From Actibacterium sp. XHP0104 (GTDB lineage: Bacteria; Pseudomonadota; Alphaproteobacteria; Rhodobacterales; Rhodobacteraceae): DNA of 64,000 bases. Below the pieces are notes generated by a model. The model did not search any database and had not been told where the DNA came from. It saw only the letters and a program-made list of their open reading frames with translations. The translations under genes and the position numbers were made by a program. Below are positions 20,692 to 29,854 of the stretch, one piece after another (position 1 is the first letter of the stretch; the number at the start of each line of letters is the position of its first letter). Where the stretch lies: positions 62,001-126,000 of the forward strand of contig NZ_JAOWLE010000003.1 of assembly GCF_025751515.1 (NCBI RefSeq), in the 5' to 3' direction.

Positions 20692-21366
20692 ATGACACAC
20701 GCGAACAATGACATCTCTTATGCCCGCCCGCTGCCCAACTATCTGGCGCAGCGATATCACGGCTGGAAAGCCACAACCTATGCCGACAACAAGGTCTGGT
20801 ATCGTCGCCTTGCCGACGAAGGCCAGCGGCCCCGCGCCATGGCGATCGCATGCTGCGACAGCCGGGTGAACGTGACCGCGATCTTTGGCGCCGATCAGGG
20901 TGAGATCTTTATTCACCGGAACATCGCCAACCTTGTGCCGCCTTATGAACCCGATGGCGATCGCCACGGCACCTCGGCGGCGATCGAATATGCGGTGAAC
21001 CACCTTAAGGTGGCCAACCTGCTGGTGATCGGCCATTCAAGCTGTGGCGGCGTTGCCGGCTGTCACGCCATGTGTTCGGGCAATGCGCCCGAGCTGGAGG
21101 AAAAGACCAGCTTTATCGGCCGTTGGATGGACATCCTGCGCCCCGGCTATGAAACCGTCACCGCCACCGTCAGCGACCCCAAGGATCAGCTGAAAGCGCT
21201 GGAACAGCAGGCAGTTCTGACCTCGCTGCAGAACCTGATGACCTTCCCCTTCGTGCGCGAGGCGGTCGAATCCGACGCGCTGAGCCTGCACGGGCTGTGG
21301 CAGGATATCGGTGCCGGCAACCTGATGTTTTACGATGCCGAAAAGGGCCGCTTCAGCAACGCCTGA
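20692..21366 (+). CDS. Beta-class carbonic anhydrase
   Basis: A 224-residue beta carbonic anhydrase. The zinc ligands are visible: Cys and the Asp-Arg dyad in ACCDSRVN (~58-65), and His/Cys in VIGHSSCGGVAG (~113-120). It interconverts CO2 and bicarbonate in the cytoplasm, supporting carboxylases such as acetyl-CoA carboxylase. It stands alone between a minus-strand hypothetical and convergent asd, with a shared hairpin terminator at 21393-21430. Confidence 0.95.
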   Translation: MTHANNDISYARPLPNYLAQRYHGWKATTYADNKVWYRRLADEGQRPRAMAIACCDSRVNVTAIFGADQGEIFIHRNIANLVPPYEPDGDRHGTSAAIEYAVNHLKVANLLVIGHSSCGGVAGCHAMCSGNAPELEEKTSFIGRWMDILRPGYETVTATVSDPKDQLKALEQQAVLTSLQNLMTFPFVREAVESDALSLHGLWQDIGAGNLMFYDAEKGRFSNA

Positions 21367-21392
21367 AAGACTGTAGAAGACTGAAAAGAAAA

Positions 21393-21430
21393 GGGCGGCC
21401 CGGGACATCCCCGCGCCGCCCTGAATTTTT
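21393..21430. terminator. Shared terminator between carbonic anhydrase and asd
   Basis: GGGCGGC (21393-21399) pairs with GCCGCCC (21415-21421). On the plus strand it is followed by TGAATTTTT, and on the minus strand the stem is followed by TTTTCTTTTC. It can therefore serve both convergent genes. Confidence 0.75.
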
Positions 21431-21443
21431 CGGGTTACCCCGA

Positions 21444-22466
21444 TCAGCGTTTCGACAACACGCGGTTGACCAGCACTTCGGCGATCTGCACCGCGTTCAG
21501 CGCGGCACCCTTGCGCAGGTTGTCGGACACGCACCACAGGTTCAGACCGTTGTCGATGGTGCTGTCCTGGCGGATGCGGCTGATATAGGTGGCGTAATCG
21601 CCCACGCATTCGACGGGGGTGACATAGCCACCGGCCTCGCGCTTGTCGACGACCATGACACCGGGCGCCTCGCGCAGGATGTCGCGGGCCTCATCCTCGT
21701 CGAGGAATTCCTCGAACTCGATGTTGATCGCCTCGGAGTGGCCGACAAACACCGGCACGCGCACGCAGGTCGCGGTCACCTTGATCGACGGATCGACGAT
21801 CTTCTTGGTTTCGACGACCATCTTCCATTCTTCCTTGGTCGTGCCGTCTTCCATGAAGACGTCGATATGCGGAATGACGTTGAAGGCGATCTGCTTGGGG
21901 TAAACCGACGGCTCGACCTCTTGGCCGGGGACATACATGCCCTTGGTCTGGTTCCACAGCTCGTCGATGGCCTCTTTGCCGGTGCCCGACACCGACTGAT
22001 AGGTCGACACGACGACGCGCTTGATCTTGGCGCGTTCATGCAGCGGTTTCAGTGCGACAACCATCTGCGCGGTCGAGCAGTTCGGGTTCGCGATGATGTT
22101 CTTGTTCTTGTAGCCCTCGATGGCGTCGGCGTTGCACTCGGGCACGATCAGCGGGATCTCGGGGTCGTAGCGATAGAGCGACGAGTTGTCGATCACCACA
22201 CAGCCCGCGGCCGCGGCCTTGGGGGCATATTCCTTGGTCGCGGTCGAGCCGATTGCGAACAGGGCGATATCCCATCCGGCAAAGTCGAACTGCTCCAGGT
22301 CCTGGGTCTTGACGGTCTTGTCACCAAAGCTGACCTCGGTACCCAGCGAGCGGCGCGAGGCAAGAGCGGCGAGTTCATCCACCGGGAACTGGCGTTCAGC
22401 CAGGATGTTCAGCATTTCGCGGCCCACGTTGCCCGTGGCGCCGACGACGGCGACTTTGTAGCCCAT
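21444..22466 (-). CDS. asd: Aspartate-semialdehyde dehydrogenase
   Basis: A 340-residue Asd. It has the NADP-binding Gly motif VAVVGATGNVGREML at the N-terminus, the nucleophilic Cys in ANPNCSTAQMV (~130), and the substrate-binding SVSGTGKEA and CVRVPVFVGHSEAINIEF segments. It reduces aspartyl phosphate to the semialdehyde, the branch point to lysine/diaminopimelate, threonine and methionine. The start MGYKVAVVG has a GGAGAG ribosome site; upstream in-frame sequence is not family-like. dapE, of the diaminopimelate branch, lies at the window's end. Confidence 0.97.
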   Translation of the reverse strand: MGYKVAVVGATGNVGREMLNILAERQFPVDELAALASRRSLGTEVSFGDKTVKTQDLEQFDFAGWDIALFAIGSTATKEYAPKAAAAGCVVIDNSSLYRYDPEIPLIVPECNADAIEGYKNKNIIANPNCSTAQMVVALKPLHERAKIKRVVVSTYQSVSGTGKEAIDELWNQTKGMYVPGQEVEPSVYPKQIAFNVIPHIDVFMEDGTTKEEWKMVVETKKIVDPSIKVTATCVRVPVFVGHSEAINIEFEEFLDEDEARDILREAPGVMVVDKREAGGYVTPVECVGDYATYISRIRQDSTIDNGLNLWCVSDNLRKGAALNAVQIAEVLVNRVLSKR

Positions 22467-22539
22467 TTTGGCTCTCCTACTGTCTTGAGACACGGCGCGG
22501 TGCATATCGCATACGATTCGCCGTGGAAAGAGGGTGCGC

Positions 22540-23676
22540 CTATATGGCCGCCCGTGCGAGCGCCAACTTATGCGCAATTGCAACGGGATCGACGCTTAAC
22601 GCGTCATTTTCACCCGATTCCGCCGGCGGATAATATTCCCCATCAAGAAAATTCATGAAACGCGCCCGGAATTGCGGGTCGAATGACAGCGATTCGGGCG
22701 CGTGCAGCGCATCTTGCAGGGCGCGGGCGCTGTCGGCGACGGTGACAAGGCCGGATTGGGCAAAGAACGCCTGGCCCAGCACGATCACGGGCCGGTCATG
22801 GAAGAACGCCTGCAGCCCCACGGACGAGTTGATCGTGATCACCCCGCCCGAGGCCGCGACCTGCGCGAATGTGTCGGTCTGGTTGTCGATGATGATGCGC
22901 CCGCCGGCATCGGCCACGGCGCGGGCCAGCGGCTCGGCCAGCGAGGTTTTGGCCGAAGGGTGTTCCTTGACGCGGATATGCCAGCCGTCGGGCAGGTGGC
23001 GCGCCGCATTGGCCAGCGCCGCCAGCATGCCGGGCACCGATTGCACCCAGCCGGCGAACAGGGTGATCTGGCTGTCATTGGGCACCTGCAAGGGCACGAA
23101 CAGGAACTTGCCCGCATCCGCCAGCGCCCCCGCATCGCCCTGCCCCACATCCGCGCGGCGCGAGGTTCGCGCGGTCAGGTTGGCGCCCAGCGCGCGCCAG
23201 CCCTCGCCGTTGCGCGCATCGTCATCACCCGCCCATTCCGCGAACCAGCCCGCATCGCGCGGCACCGAATTCAGCGCGTTCACCCCCGTATGGTCCAGCG
23301 TGATGCGCCCCGGAAAGGGCGCCAGTTCGGCGTATAGCCGCGCCGCGCCGGCATCCCGCGCGCCTTCCATAAAGGCGCGGCGCGATCCGGTGATGCCGTT
23401 CCAGCACATGGCCACGCGGTCGGGGTGGCGGGCGAAATAGCGGCGCGACCAGTTGTATTGCATACGGATCAGGTGGAACTTGGCCGCGCGGCCCAGCGCC
23501 GATCCGGGCTGTTTCTTGGCCACCGCCAGCGCCGCCTGTGCTCGCGCGCGGCTTTCGGGGAAATCGCGCGGCGACAGGCCGATCAGCGGCAGGCGCACCC
23601 CGCCGCCATCGGCACGGGCCACGGATTCGAACACGCTGTCTTTTTTGCGGCTATAGCCGGCGAGATAGGCAATCAT
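22540..23676 (-). CDS. Capsular polysaccharide synthesis/export-type protein (KpsS/KpsC-like)
   Basis: A 378-residue protein resembling the capsule polysaccharide synthesis family (KpsS/KpsC/LipB). The typical region near the middle and end is RVKEHPSAKTSL, VITINSSVGLQAFFHDRPVIVLGQAFF and GLVTVADSARALQDAL. In that family these segments form a GT-B-like nucleotide-sugar site, and the proteins add Kdo-type linkers to phospholipid. No other capsule genes surround it, so it is an isolated copy. It lies between glpK (9-bp gap) and asd on the same strand. The exact glycan is unknown. Confidence 0.78.
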   Translation of the reverse strand: MIAYLAGYSRKKDSVFESVARADGGGVRLPLIGLSPRDFPESRARAQAALAVAKKQPGSALGRAAKFHLIRMQYNWSRRYFARHPDRVAMCWNGITGSRRAFMEGARDAGAARLYAELAPFPGRITLDHTGVNALNSVPRDAGWFAEWAGDDDARNGEGWRALGANLTARTSRRADVGQGDAGALADAGKFLFVPLQVPNDSQITLFAGWVQSVPGMLAALANAARHLPDGWHIRVKEHPSAKTSLAEPLARAVADAGGRIIIDNQTDTFAQVAASGGVITINSSVGLQAFFHDRPVIVLGQAFFAQSGLVTVADSARALQDALHAPESLSFDPQFRARFMNFLDGEYYPPAESGENDALSVDPVAIAHKLALARAAI

Positions 23677-23685
23677 GCGGGCAAT

Positions 23686-25164
23686 CTATCCGCGGCTCAG
23701 GGTGCGCGCCACCGCATCTTGCCACTTGGCGTAACGGGCATCGCGGGTTTCGGCGTCCATACCGGGGGTGAACCGGCGATCGACCGCCCAGTTGGCCGCG
23801 AACTCATCCATGCCCGGATAAACCCCGGCGCGCATCCCCGCCAGCCAGCCCGCGCCCAGCGCGGTGGTTTCCAGCACGGCGGGCCGGTCGACGCTGGCGC
23901 CGGTGATGTCGGCCAGGAACTGCATCGTCCAATCGGATGCCGCCATGCCGCCATCGACGCGCAGGGTCTCTGCACTGCCGGGCCAGTCGGCCTGCATGGC
24001 CTGCAACAGGTCGCGGGTCTGGAACCCCACGCTTTCCAGCGCGGCGCGGGCGAATTCATCGGGGCCGCTGTCGCGGGTCAACCCATAGATCGCGCCGCGA
24101 CACTCGGCATCCCAATAGGGCGCGCCCAGCCCGGTAAAGGCGGGCACGATGATCACGCCGGGATCGGCGCGCTCGGCCATTTCCTGCGTTTGGGCTGCGT
24201 TGCTGACGATGCCCAGCCCGTCGCGCAGCCATTGCACCACGGCACCGGCGATAAAGATCGAGCCCTCGAGCGCATAGGTCGGCTTGCCGTCGAACTGATA
24301 GGCGATGGTGGTCAGCAGGCGGTTGCTGCTGGTGACAGGGTTCGCGCCGGTATTGAGCAACGCGAAACAGCCGGTGCCATAGGTCGATTTCATCATGCCG
24401 GGCGTGAAGCAGGCCTGGCCGATCGTGGCGGCCTGTTGGTCGCCCGCAACGCCCAGAATGGGGATCGCCGCACCCAGCAGCGCCGGGTCGGTCGCGCCGA
24501 AATCGGCGGCGCAATCCAGCACCTGTGGCAGCAGGCCCATCGGCACATCCAGCAGATCGCACAGCCCCGCGCCCCATTCCCCGCGCCGGATGTCATAGAG
24601 CATCGTGCGCGATGCATTGGTGGCGTCGGTCGCGTGGGTCTTGCCGCCGGTCAGGTTCCAGATCAGCCAGCTGTCGACCGTGCCAAAGGCCAGCCGCCCG
24701 GCACGGGCGGCCTCGCGTGCGCCGTCGACGTGATCAAGCAACCAGCGCAGTTTCGTGCCGGAAAAATACGGATCAAGCAGCAGGCCGGTGGCCTCGGCTA
24801 TGACGGGCTCGTGCCCCTCGGCGCGCAGGGCGCGGCACATGTCGGCGGTGCGCCGATCCTGCCAGACGATGGCGTTGTGCAGCGGTTTGCCGGTCTCGCG
24901 ATCCCACAGGATGGTGGTTTCGCGCTGGTTGGTGATGCCGATACCGGCGACCTGCGCGGCGCTCACGCCCGCGCGGGCCAGCACATCGCGGCAACAGCGC
25001 AGGGTTGTCTGCCAGATCTCATCGGCATCATGTTCGACCCAGCCGTTTTGCGGGTAATGCTGGGTGAATTCCTGCTGCGCGACGGCCACGACCTGCATCG
25101 CGCCGTCCATCAGCAGGGCGCGGCTGGACGTGGTGCCCTGATCAATCGCCAGAATATGGGTCAT
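23686..25164 (-). CDS. glpK: Glycerol kinase
   Basis: A 492-residue FGGY-family kinase of normal length. N-terminal phosphate-1 motif is [45 protein letters not shown] carries the glycerol site; the hinge region [16 protein letters not shown] and the C-terminal [19 protein letters not shown] complete the FGGY signature. It makes sn-glycerol-3-phosphate from glycerol and ATP. Its start overlaps the glpD stop by 4 bp, so glpD-glpK is one operon. No glycerol facilitator is visible nearby. Confidence 0.97.
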   Translation of the reverse strand: MTHILAIDQGTTSSRALLMDGAMQVVAVAQQEFTQHYPQNGWVEHDADEIWQTTLRCCRDVLARAGVSAAQVAGIGITNQRETTILWDRETGKPLHNAIVWQDRRTADMCRALRAEGHEPVIAEATGLLLDPYFSGTKLRWLLDHVDGAREAARAGRLAFGTVDSWLIWNLTGGKTHATDATNASRTMLYDIRRGEWGAGLCDLLDVPMGLLPQVLDCAADFGATDPALLGAAIPILGVAGDQQAATIGQACFTPGMMKSTYGTGCFALLNTGANPVTSSNRLLTTIAYQFDGKPTYALEGSIFIAGAVVQWLRDGLGIVSNAAQTQEMAERADPGVIIVPAFTGLGAPYWDAECRGAIYGLTRDSGPDEFARAALESVGFQTRDLLQAMQADWPGSAETLRVDGGMAASDWTMQFLADITGASVDRPAVLETTALGAGWLAGMRAGVYPGMDEFAANWAVDRRFTPGMDAETRDARYAKWQDAVARTLSRG

Positions 25165-26711
25165 CGCGGTCCTCCCTGCGCCTCAGCCTGCATCCATTCG
25201 TCCAGCGCCGCAATCTGATCGGCGCCCATCCGCAGACCCAGCTTTGATCGCCGCCATACCACGTCATCGGCGCGGCGGGCGAATTCGCGGGTCATCATCC
25301 ATCTGACCTCGGCCTCGGTCAGGGTGGCGCCGAAATCGTGCCCCAAATCGGCGGCGGCGCGCGCCGGGCCCAGCCAATCACGCGCCGAGGTGCCATAGGC
25401 GCGGATCAGGCGCCGCGTCCATTGCGGCGTGAGGAACGGGTAATCGGCGTGCAAGGCTTTGACCTGTGCGTCGACCTGGTCGACCCCGAAATCTCCGCCC
25501 GGCAGAGGCGTATCAGACGTCCACGGCGCGGTGCCGGGGAAAAGCCGCGTCACGGCGGCCTCGGACAATTTGCGATAGCTGGTGATCTTGCCGCCCAGCA
25601 CGCTGAACCCGCCGTCGCCCAGCGGTTTCAGCACATAGTCGCGCGTGGCAGCAGTATCGGACGCGGCCCCATCATCGACCAGCGAGCGCACCCCGGCAAA
25701 GCTGTGGATCACGTCCTCGGGCCCGATGGGATGGCGCAGATACCGGTTGGCAAAGGCGATCAGATAGTCGCGCTCGGCCTCGGTGCAGACTGGCGGGGTG
25801 TCGGGGCTGTCATGGGCGGCGTCGGTGGTGCCGATCAGCGTGAAATCGCCCTGGAACGGCAGCAGAAAGATGATCCGCCCGTCGGGGCCTTGCAGGAAAT
25901 AGGCGCGGTCGTGGTCGAACAGGCGGCGGGTGACGATATGGCTGCCGCGCACCAGGCGGATGCTGCGCGGGGCGGTCTGGCCCATCGCGTCGCGCACCAC
26001 CCGGTCGACCCATGGCCCGGCGGCGTTGACCAGATGGCGGGCCTGCACCTCGGCGCCGCCCTCAAGCGTGATCCGCCACAGCCCGCCGCGCCGCTGCGCC
26101 GCCACCACGCGGGTGCGGGTGGCGATATCGGCACCGCGCTCGGCCGCGTCGCGGGCATTCAGCACCACCAGCCGCGCGTCATCGACCCAACAGTCGGAAT
26201 ATTCGAACGCCCGGCGATAGCTTGGATGCAGCCCCACCCCGGCCGGATCATGACGCAGATCGACCGCCCGCGTGCCGGGCAGGATTTGTCGCCCGCCCAG
26301 ATGGTCATACAGGAACAGCCCCAGCCGGATCATCCAGCCCGGCCGACGCCCGCGCAGCCACGGCATCCACCGCCCCAGCATCCGCGCGGCGGGCGTATCG
26401 GTGGGAAAGCGCATCTCGGGTGACAGCGGCAGCACGAACCGCATCGGCCAGCTGATATGCGGCATGGCGCGCAGCAGAACCTCGCGCTCGGCCAGGGATT
26501 CGCGCACCAGGCGGAATTCGAAATATTCCAGGTAGCGCAGCCCGCCATGAAACAGCTTGCTCGAGGCCGAGGACGTGGCCGAGGCCAGATCGCCCTGCTC
26601 GGCCAGCCCGACGCGCAGGCCACGCCCGGCCGCATCGCGGGCAATGCCACAGCCGTTCACGCCACCGCCGATCACGAACAGGTCGTAAATCTGGGGCGCG
26701 TCAGGTGGCAT
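25161..26711 (-). CDS. glpD: Aerobic glycerol-3-phosphate dehydrogenase
   Basis: A 516-residue FAD-dependent membrane-associated dehydrogenase. The FAD-binding motif is [22 protein letters not shown], followed by the second motif [25 protein letters not shown], both diagnostic of GlpD. It oxidises glycerol-3-phosphate to dihydroxyacetone phosphate and passes electrons to quinone. The ATG at 26711 is chosen because GGAG lies six bases upstream; an ATG at 26732 is also in frame. The gene is divergent from the IclR regulator across ~180 bp that hold a 19-bp inverted repeat. Confidence 0.96.
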   Translation of the reverse strand: MPPDAPQIYDLFVIGGGVNGCGIARDAAGRGLRVGLAEQGDLASATSSASSKLFHGGLRYLEYFEFRLVRESLAEREVLLRAMPHISWPMRFVLPLSPEMRFPTDTPAARMLGRWMPWLRGRRPGWMIRLGLFLYDHLGGRQILPGTRAVDLRHDPAGVGLHPSYRRAFEYSDCWVDDARLVVLNARDAAERGADIATRTRVVAAQRRGGLWRITLEGGAEVQARHLVNAAGPWVDRVVRDAMGQTAPRSIRLVRGSHIVTRRLFDHDRAYFLQGPDGRIIFLLPFQGDFTLIGTTDAAHDSPDTPPVCTEAERDYLIAFANRYLRHPIGPEDVIHSFAGVRSLVDDGAASDTAATRDYVLKPLGDGGFSVLGGKITSYRKLSEAAVTRLFPGTAPWTSDTPLPGGDFGVDQVDAQVKALHADYPFLTPQWTRRLIRAYGTSARDWLGPARAAADLGHDFGATLTEAEVRWMMTREFARRADDVVWRRSKLGLRMGADQIAALDEWMQAEAQGGPR

Positions 26712-26834
26712 TTGGGCTCCGATCCGGGTCATGCCATTGGAACCACGCCATATCGCGGGGGGTCAAGCGGCTTTGACGCGGGGCGCGGCAAAGCCTCCCT
26801 GCGACAATGCGCCGGATTGCCGGTTGCGAAACTC

Positions 26835-26853
26835 TTTCATTGCGGAAATGAAA
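26835..26853. promoter_or_regulatory. Inverted-repeat operator candidate, IclR type
   Basis: TTTCATT and AATGAAA form a perfect 7-bp inverted repeat around a 5-bp spacer (GCGGA), 40 bp before the iclR start. IclR-family regulators commonly bind imperfect palindromes of this TTTCA/TGAAA type near their own promoter, so self-control and control of mtoX or glpD are possible. Confidence 0.6.
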
Positions 26854-26893
26854 TCTCGCATTACGATACGTTTGTCCGAAATTTGGGAATCAC

Positions 26894-27697
26894 ATGCAAG
26901 AACGACTAATTCACCTGCTCGAAGCCATCGCTGGCGCCCCTGCCCCTGTCAGCATTCGCGAGCTGACGGAAATGACCGGCCTGCCCAAAGCCACGATCTA
27001 TCGCAATGTCGCGTCGCTGGTTGAATGCGGCTTTGTCGACGAAACCGATGGCGGCAGCAGATACGTGCTGGGCATGCGTTTCGTGCGCATCGCCCTGACC
27101 GGCAAAGCCGACAGCCACGTCATCCGCGCGGTCTCTGCGATGATGCAGAAAACCGTCGATGACCTGGGCGAAACCGCGTTTTTCGCCCGCTATCGCGCGG
27201 GCCGCGTCGATATCGTCGCGGTCGAGACCCCCAGCGATCCGGCCGTGTCGCATATCTATCCGGGGCTTGGGCCGCGGCCGGTGCATGCCTGTTCGTCCGC
27301 CAAGGCCATCGCCGCCTTTCTGAGCGCCGACCTTCGCGACGATCTGATCGACGTTTCGCCGACCCGATTTACCAACAACACGATCACCGACCCCAAGCTG
27401 TTCGAGAAAGAGCTGAGCCATGTGCGCCGCTATGGCTTTGCCGTCTGCGATGGCGAGATCGACGAGGGCGTCACCAGCGTGGCGGTGCCCGTGCATGTCG
27501 ATCGTCTGGGGTCGATTTTCAGTATCGGCGTGGTCGGGCCCTCGGCCCGCATCACCCCGCAGATCCAGAACCGCATTCTGTCGGTTCTGACGATCCAGGC
27601 ACAGCGCGCTTCGGCCGCCGTGCAGCAATGCAGCGTGCTGGAGGAGCACGCCGCGTACCGCCCCCCCCTAACCGGGAGACCTAACCAGACGTCCTAA
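26894..27697 (+). CDS. IclR family transcriptional regulator
   Basis: A 267-residue IclR-type regulator. The N-terminal winged HTH is PVSIRELTEMTGLPKATIYR followed by VASLVECGFVDE, and the C-terminal effector domain (~80-250) holds the family pattern RPVHACSSAKAIAAFLS and RRYGFAVCDGEIDEGVTSVAVPV. It lies 60 bp upstream of mtoX on the same strand and is divergent from glpD. Position suggests control of the methanethiol-oxidation genes, possibly with a sulphur or C1 metabolite as effector; this is inference. Glycerol control cannot be excluded. Confidence 0.9.
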   Translation: MQERLIHLLEAIAGAPAPVSIRELTEMTGLPKATIYRNVASLVECGFVDETDGGSRYVLGMRFVRIALTGKADSHVIRAVSAMMQKTVDDLGETAFFARYRAGRVDIVAVETPSDPAVSHIYPGLGPRPVHACSSAKAIAAFLSADLRDDLIDVSPTRFTNNTITDPKLFEKELSHVRRYGFAVCDGEIDEGVTSVAVPVHVDRLGSIFSIGVVGPSARITPQIQNRILSVLTIQAQRASAAVQQCSVLEEHAAYRPPLTGRPNQTS

Positions 27698-27757
27698 AAG
27701 CTCAGTGAAACCCAAAATGTCTGGGAACACGACACAACGACCAACGAGGAGGAACAC

Positions 27758-29068
27758 ATGAACAGAAGAGAATTTGGAGCGCTGGCGACATCGGCCCTGG
27801 CGTTGGGGGTTATGCCCTTCCGCGCTTCGGCGGACGAAACCTGCCAGTCGCCCTATATGCCGATGATCACGGGCCACGAGGAATATGTTTATATCTGGAC
27901 GCTCGGCGTCGAGGGCATGGGCGACGAACAGGACAAGATGGTCACCGTCGACCTGCGCCCCGACAGCGCAACCCGTGGCCAGGTGATCCATACGCTCTCG
28001 GTCGGGGGGCGCAACGAGGCGCATCACGCGGGCTTCAACTCCGATCGGCGTTACCTCTGGGCCGGCGGCCTCGACACCAACCGCATCTTCATCTTCGATG
28101 TGCATTCCAACCCGGCCGAGCCGCGCCTGCACAAGACGATCGACACCTTCGTCAAGGATTCCGGCGGCTGTGTCGGCCCGCACACCTTCTTTGCTCTGCC
28201 GGGCCGGATGATGATCACCGGCCTCAGCAATGACGACGATCACGGCGGGCGCACCGCGCTGGTCGAATACAATGACGAGGGCGAATACGTCGCGACCTAC
28301 TGGATGCCGACCGCCGACGACATGCAGGGCGCGGTGGCTGTTGATGGCGCCGTGGCCGATGGCTATGGCTATGACATTCGCGCGCTGATCCGCAAGAACA
28401 TCATGCTGACCTCGTCCTTCACTGGCTGGTCGAACTACATGATGGACTTCGGCCAGATGCTGCAGGACCAGGAAGCGATGAAGCGCTTCGGCGGCACGAT
28501 GGTGCAGTGGGATCTCCACACCCGCCAGCCGAAGAAGGTCTTCAGCGTGCCGGGCGCCCCGCTGGAAGTTCGCTTCCCCTGGGGTCCGAATGCCAACTAC
28601 GCCTTCACCAGTGCCGCGCTGACCTCGAAGCTCTGGCTCATCTACGAGGACGATGCCGGCGAGTGGCAGGCCAAGGCGGTTGCCGATATCGGCAACCCGG
28701 AGGATATCCCTCTGCCGGTCGATATCTCGCTTTCGGCCGACGACCAGACCCTCTGGGTCAACACCTTCCTTGATGGCAAGACCCGGCTCTTCGACGTGTC
28801 CGATCCGCATAACCCCAAGCAGGTCTACGAAAAGCAGATTGCGAGCCAGGTCAACATGGTCAGCCAGAGCTGGGACGGCAAGCGGGTGTACTTCACCTCG
28901 TCGCTGCTTGGCAACTGGGACAAGAAGGGCGCCGACGACCAGCAGTACCTCAAGGCCTATGACTGGAACGGCACCGAGTTGGTCGAGACCTTCCAGATCG
29001 ACTTCTACGAGGCACAGTTGGGCCGCGCGCATCTGATGCTCTTCGGCAGCGCTGCGCTCTATAGCTGA
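27758..29068 (+). CDS. mtoX: Methanethiol oxidase, SBP56/selenium-binding protein family
   Basis: A 436-residue SBP56-family protein. Family blocks include MITGHEEYVYIWTLGVEG near the N-terminus, RNEAHHAGFNSDRRYLWAGG, DSGGCVGPHTFFALPGRMM, GWSNYMMDF and LPVDISLSADDQTLWVNTF; histidines in these blocks are likely copper ligands. The N-terminus has twin Arg at 3-4 and a hydrophobic stretch ending RASA, so a Tat signal is likely. Bacterial MtoX is a copper enzyme converting methanethiol to formaldehyde, H2S and H2O2. The following Sco-type and MauG-like genes are the known companions of mtoX in methylotrophs and roseobacters. A strong AGGAGG ribosome site precedes it. By eye, CTC and CTG leucine codons are about equal, unlike the CTG-dominated neighbours. 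Confidence 0.9.
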   Translation: MNRREFGALATSALALGVMPFRASADETCQSPYMPMITGHEEYVYIWTLGVEGMGDEQDKMVTVDLRPDSATRGQVIHTLSVGGRNEAHHAGFNSDRRYLWAGGLDTNRIFIFDVHSNPAEPRLHKTIDTFVKDSGGCVGPHTFFALPGRMMITGLSNDDDHGGRTALVEYNDEGEYVATYWMPTADDMQGAVAVDGAVADGYGYDIRALIRKNIMLTSSFTGWSNYMMDFGQMLQDQEAMKRFGGTMVQWDLHTRQPKKVFSVPGAPLEVRFPWGPNANYAFTSAALTSKLWLIYEDDAGEWQAKAVADIGNPEDIPLPVDISLSADDQTLWVNTFLDGKTRLFDVSDPHNPKQVYEKQIASQVNMVSQSWDGKRVYFTSSLLGNWDKKGADDQQYLKAYDWNGTELVETFQIDFYEAQLGRAHLMLFGSAALYS

Positions 29069-29088
29069 CGCAGATCCGGCAAGACGAT

Positions 29089-29114
29089 CCGGACCGCCCC
29101 TGTGGGCGGTCCGG
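29089..29114 (+). repeat. Intercistronic hairpin between mtoX and sco
   Basis: CCGGACCGCCC (29089-29099) and GGGCGGTCCGG (29104-29114) form a perfect 11-bp stem with a 4-base loop. No T-run follows, so this is not a classic terminator; it may stabilise the mtoX mRNA or lower read-through into the maturation genes. Confidence 0.7.
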
Positions 29115-29143
29115 AATCCATTCCTGGTTACGAAAGTCATCCC

Positions 29144-29854
29144 ATGCGTATCACATTCGCCCTCGCTGGATTGGTGCTGACCGCCACGGCGGCGCTTGCG
29201 GCCTGGAAACTGGCCCCGCCGGGCAAGACGGGGATCACCAGCGGCTTTTCCTCGGCCTTCGAGGCAAGCGAAGACTTCCAGTTCGATCCGCCCGCGGCGG
29301 GCAGCTATACACTGAATACGATCAAGACCGCGCCGAATGGTGAAGTTCTTGATATCAATGGAAATAAACACGACCTTCTGGATATCACCCAGGGCAAGAT
29401 CTCGCTGGTCAGTTTCGTCTATCTGAACTGCGGCGATATCAATGGCTGCCCGCTGGCCATGTCGACCCTGTTCGACATCCACGATACCAGCCTCAAAATC
29501 CCCGCGCTGCGAGACGAGGTTCAGCTGCTGACCATCAGCTTTGACCCCCAGCGCGACACGGTCGAGGCGATCGAGGCCTTTGCCTATCCGATCACCAGCG
29601 ACGAGGCCGCCGCCGGCAAGCTGGACTGGCAGATCCTGACAACCGCCGGTCAAGACCAGCTGCGGCCCATTCTCAAGGGTTACGGCCAGGTCGTTGACCG
29701 GTCCGAGGACCAGGAAAAGATCAGCCACCTGCTGCGGATCTTTCTGGTCGACCGCGAGGGCAATATCCGGAACATCTACGGGCTGGGCCTGATTGATCCA
29801 CGCCTGTTGATGACCGATGTCGAGACCCTGATGATGGAAGAAGGGCGCCTGTGA
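29144..29854 (+). CDS. Sco1/SenC-type copper chaperone with unusual Cys spacing
   Basis: A 236-residue exported thioredoxin-fold protein with an N-terminal signal/anchor (ITFALAGLVLTATAALAAW). The expected Sco copper site is present but altered: NCGDINGC places the two Cys at residues 96 and 102 (CX5C) where classic Sco has CX3C. The third ligand His is in SHLLRIFLVD (His ~195). Sco proteins deliver copper to periplasmic or membrane enzymes; here the likely client is the copper enzyme MtoX just upstream. The start MRITFALAG is taken because the upstream frame passes through the hairpin. mauG follows with no gap. Confidence 0.85.
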   Translation: MRITFALAGLVLTATAALAAWKLAPPGKTGITSGFSSAFEASEDFQFDPPAAGSYTLNTIKTAPNGEVLDINGNKHDLLDITQGKISLVSFVYLNCGDINGCPLAMSTLFDIHDTSLKIPALRDEVQLLTISFDPQRDTVEAIEAFAYPITSDEAAAGKLDWQILTTAGQDQLRPILKGYGQVVDRSEDQEKISHLLRIFLVDREGNIRNIYGLGLIDPRLLMTDVETLMMEEGRL

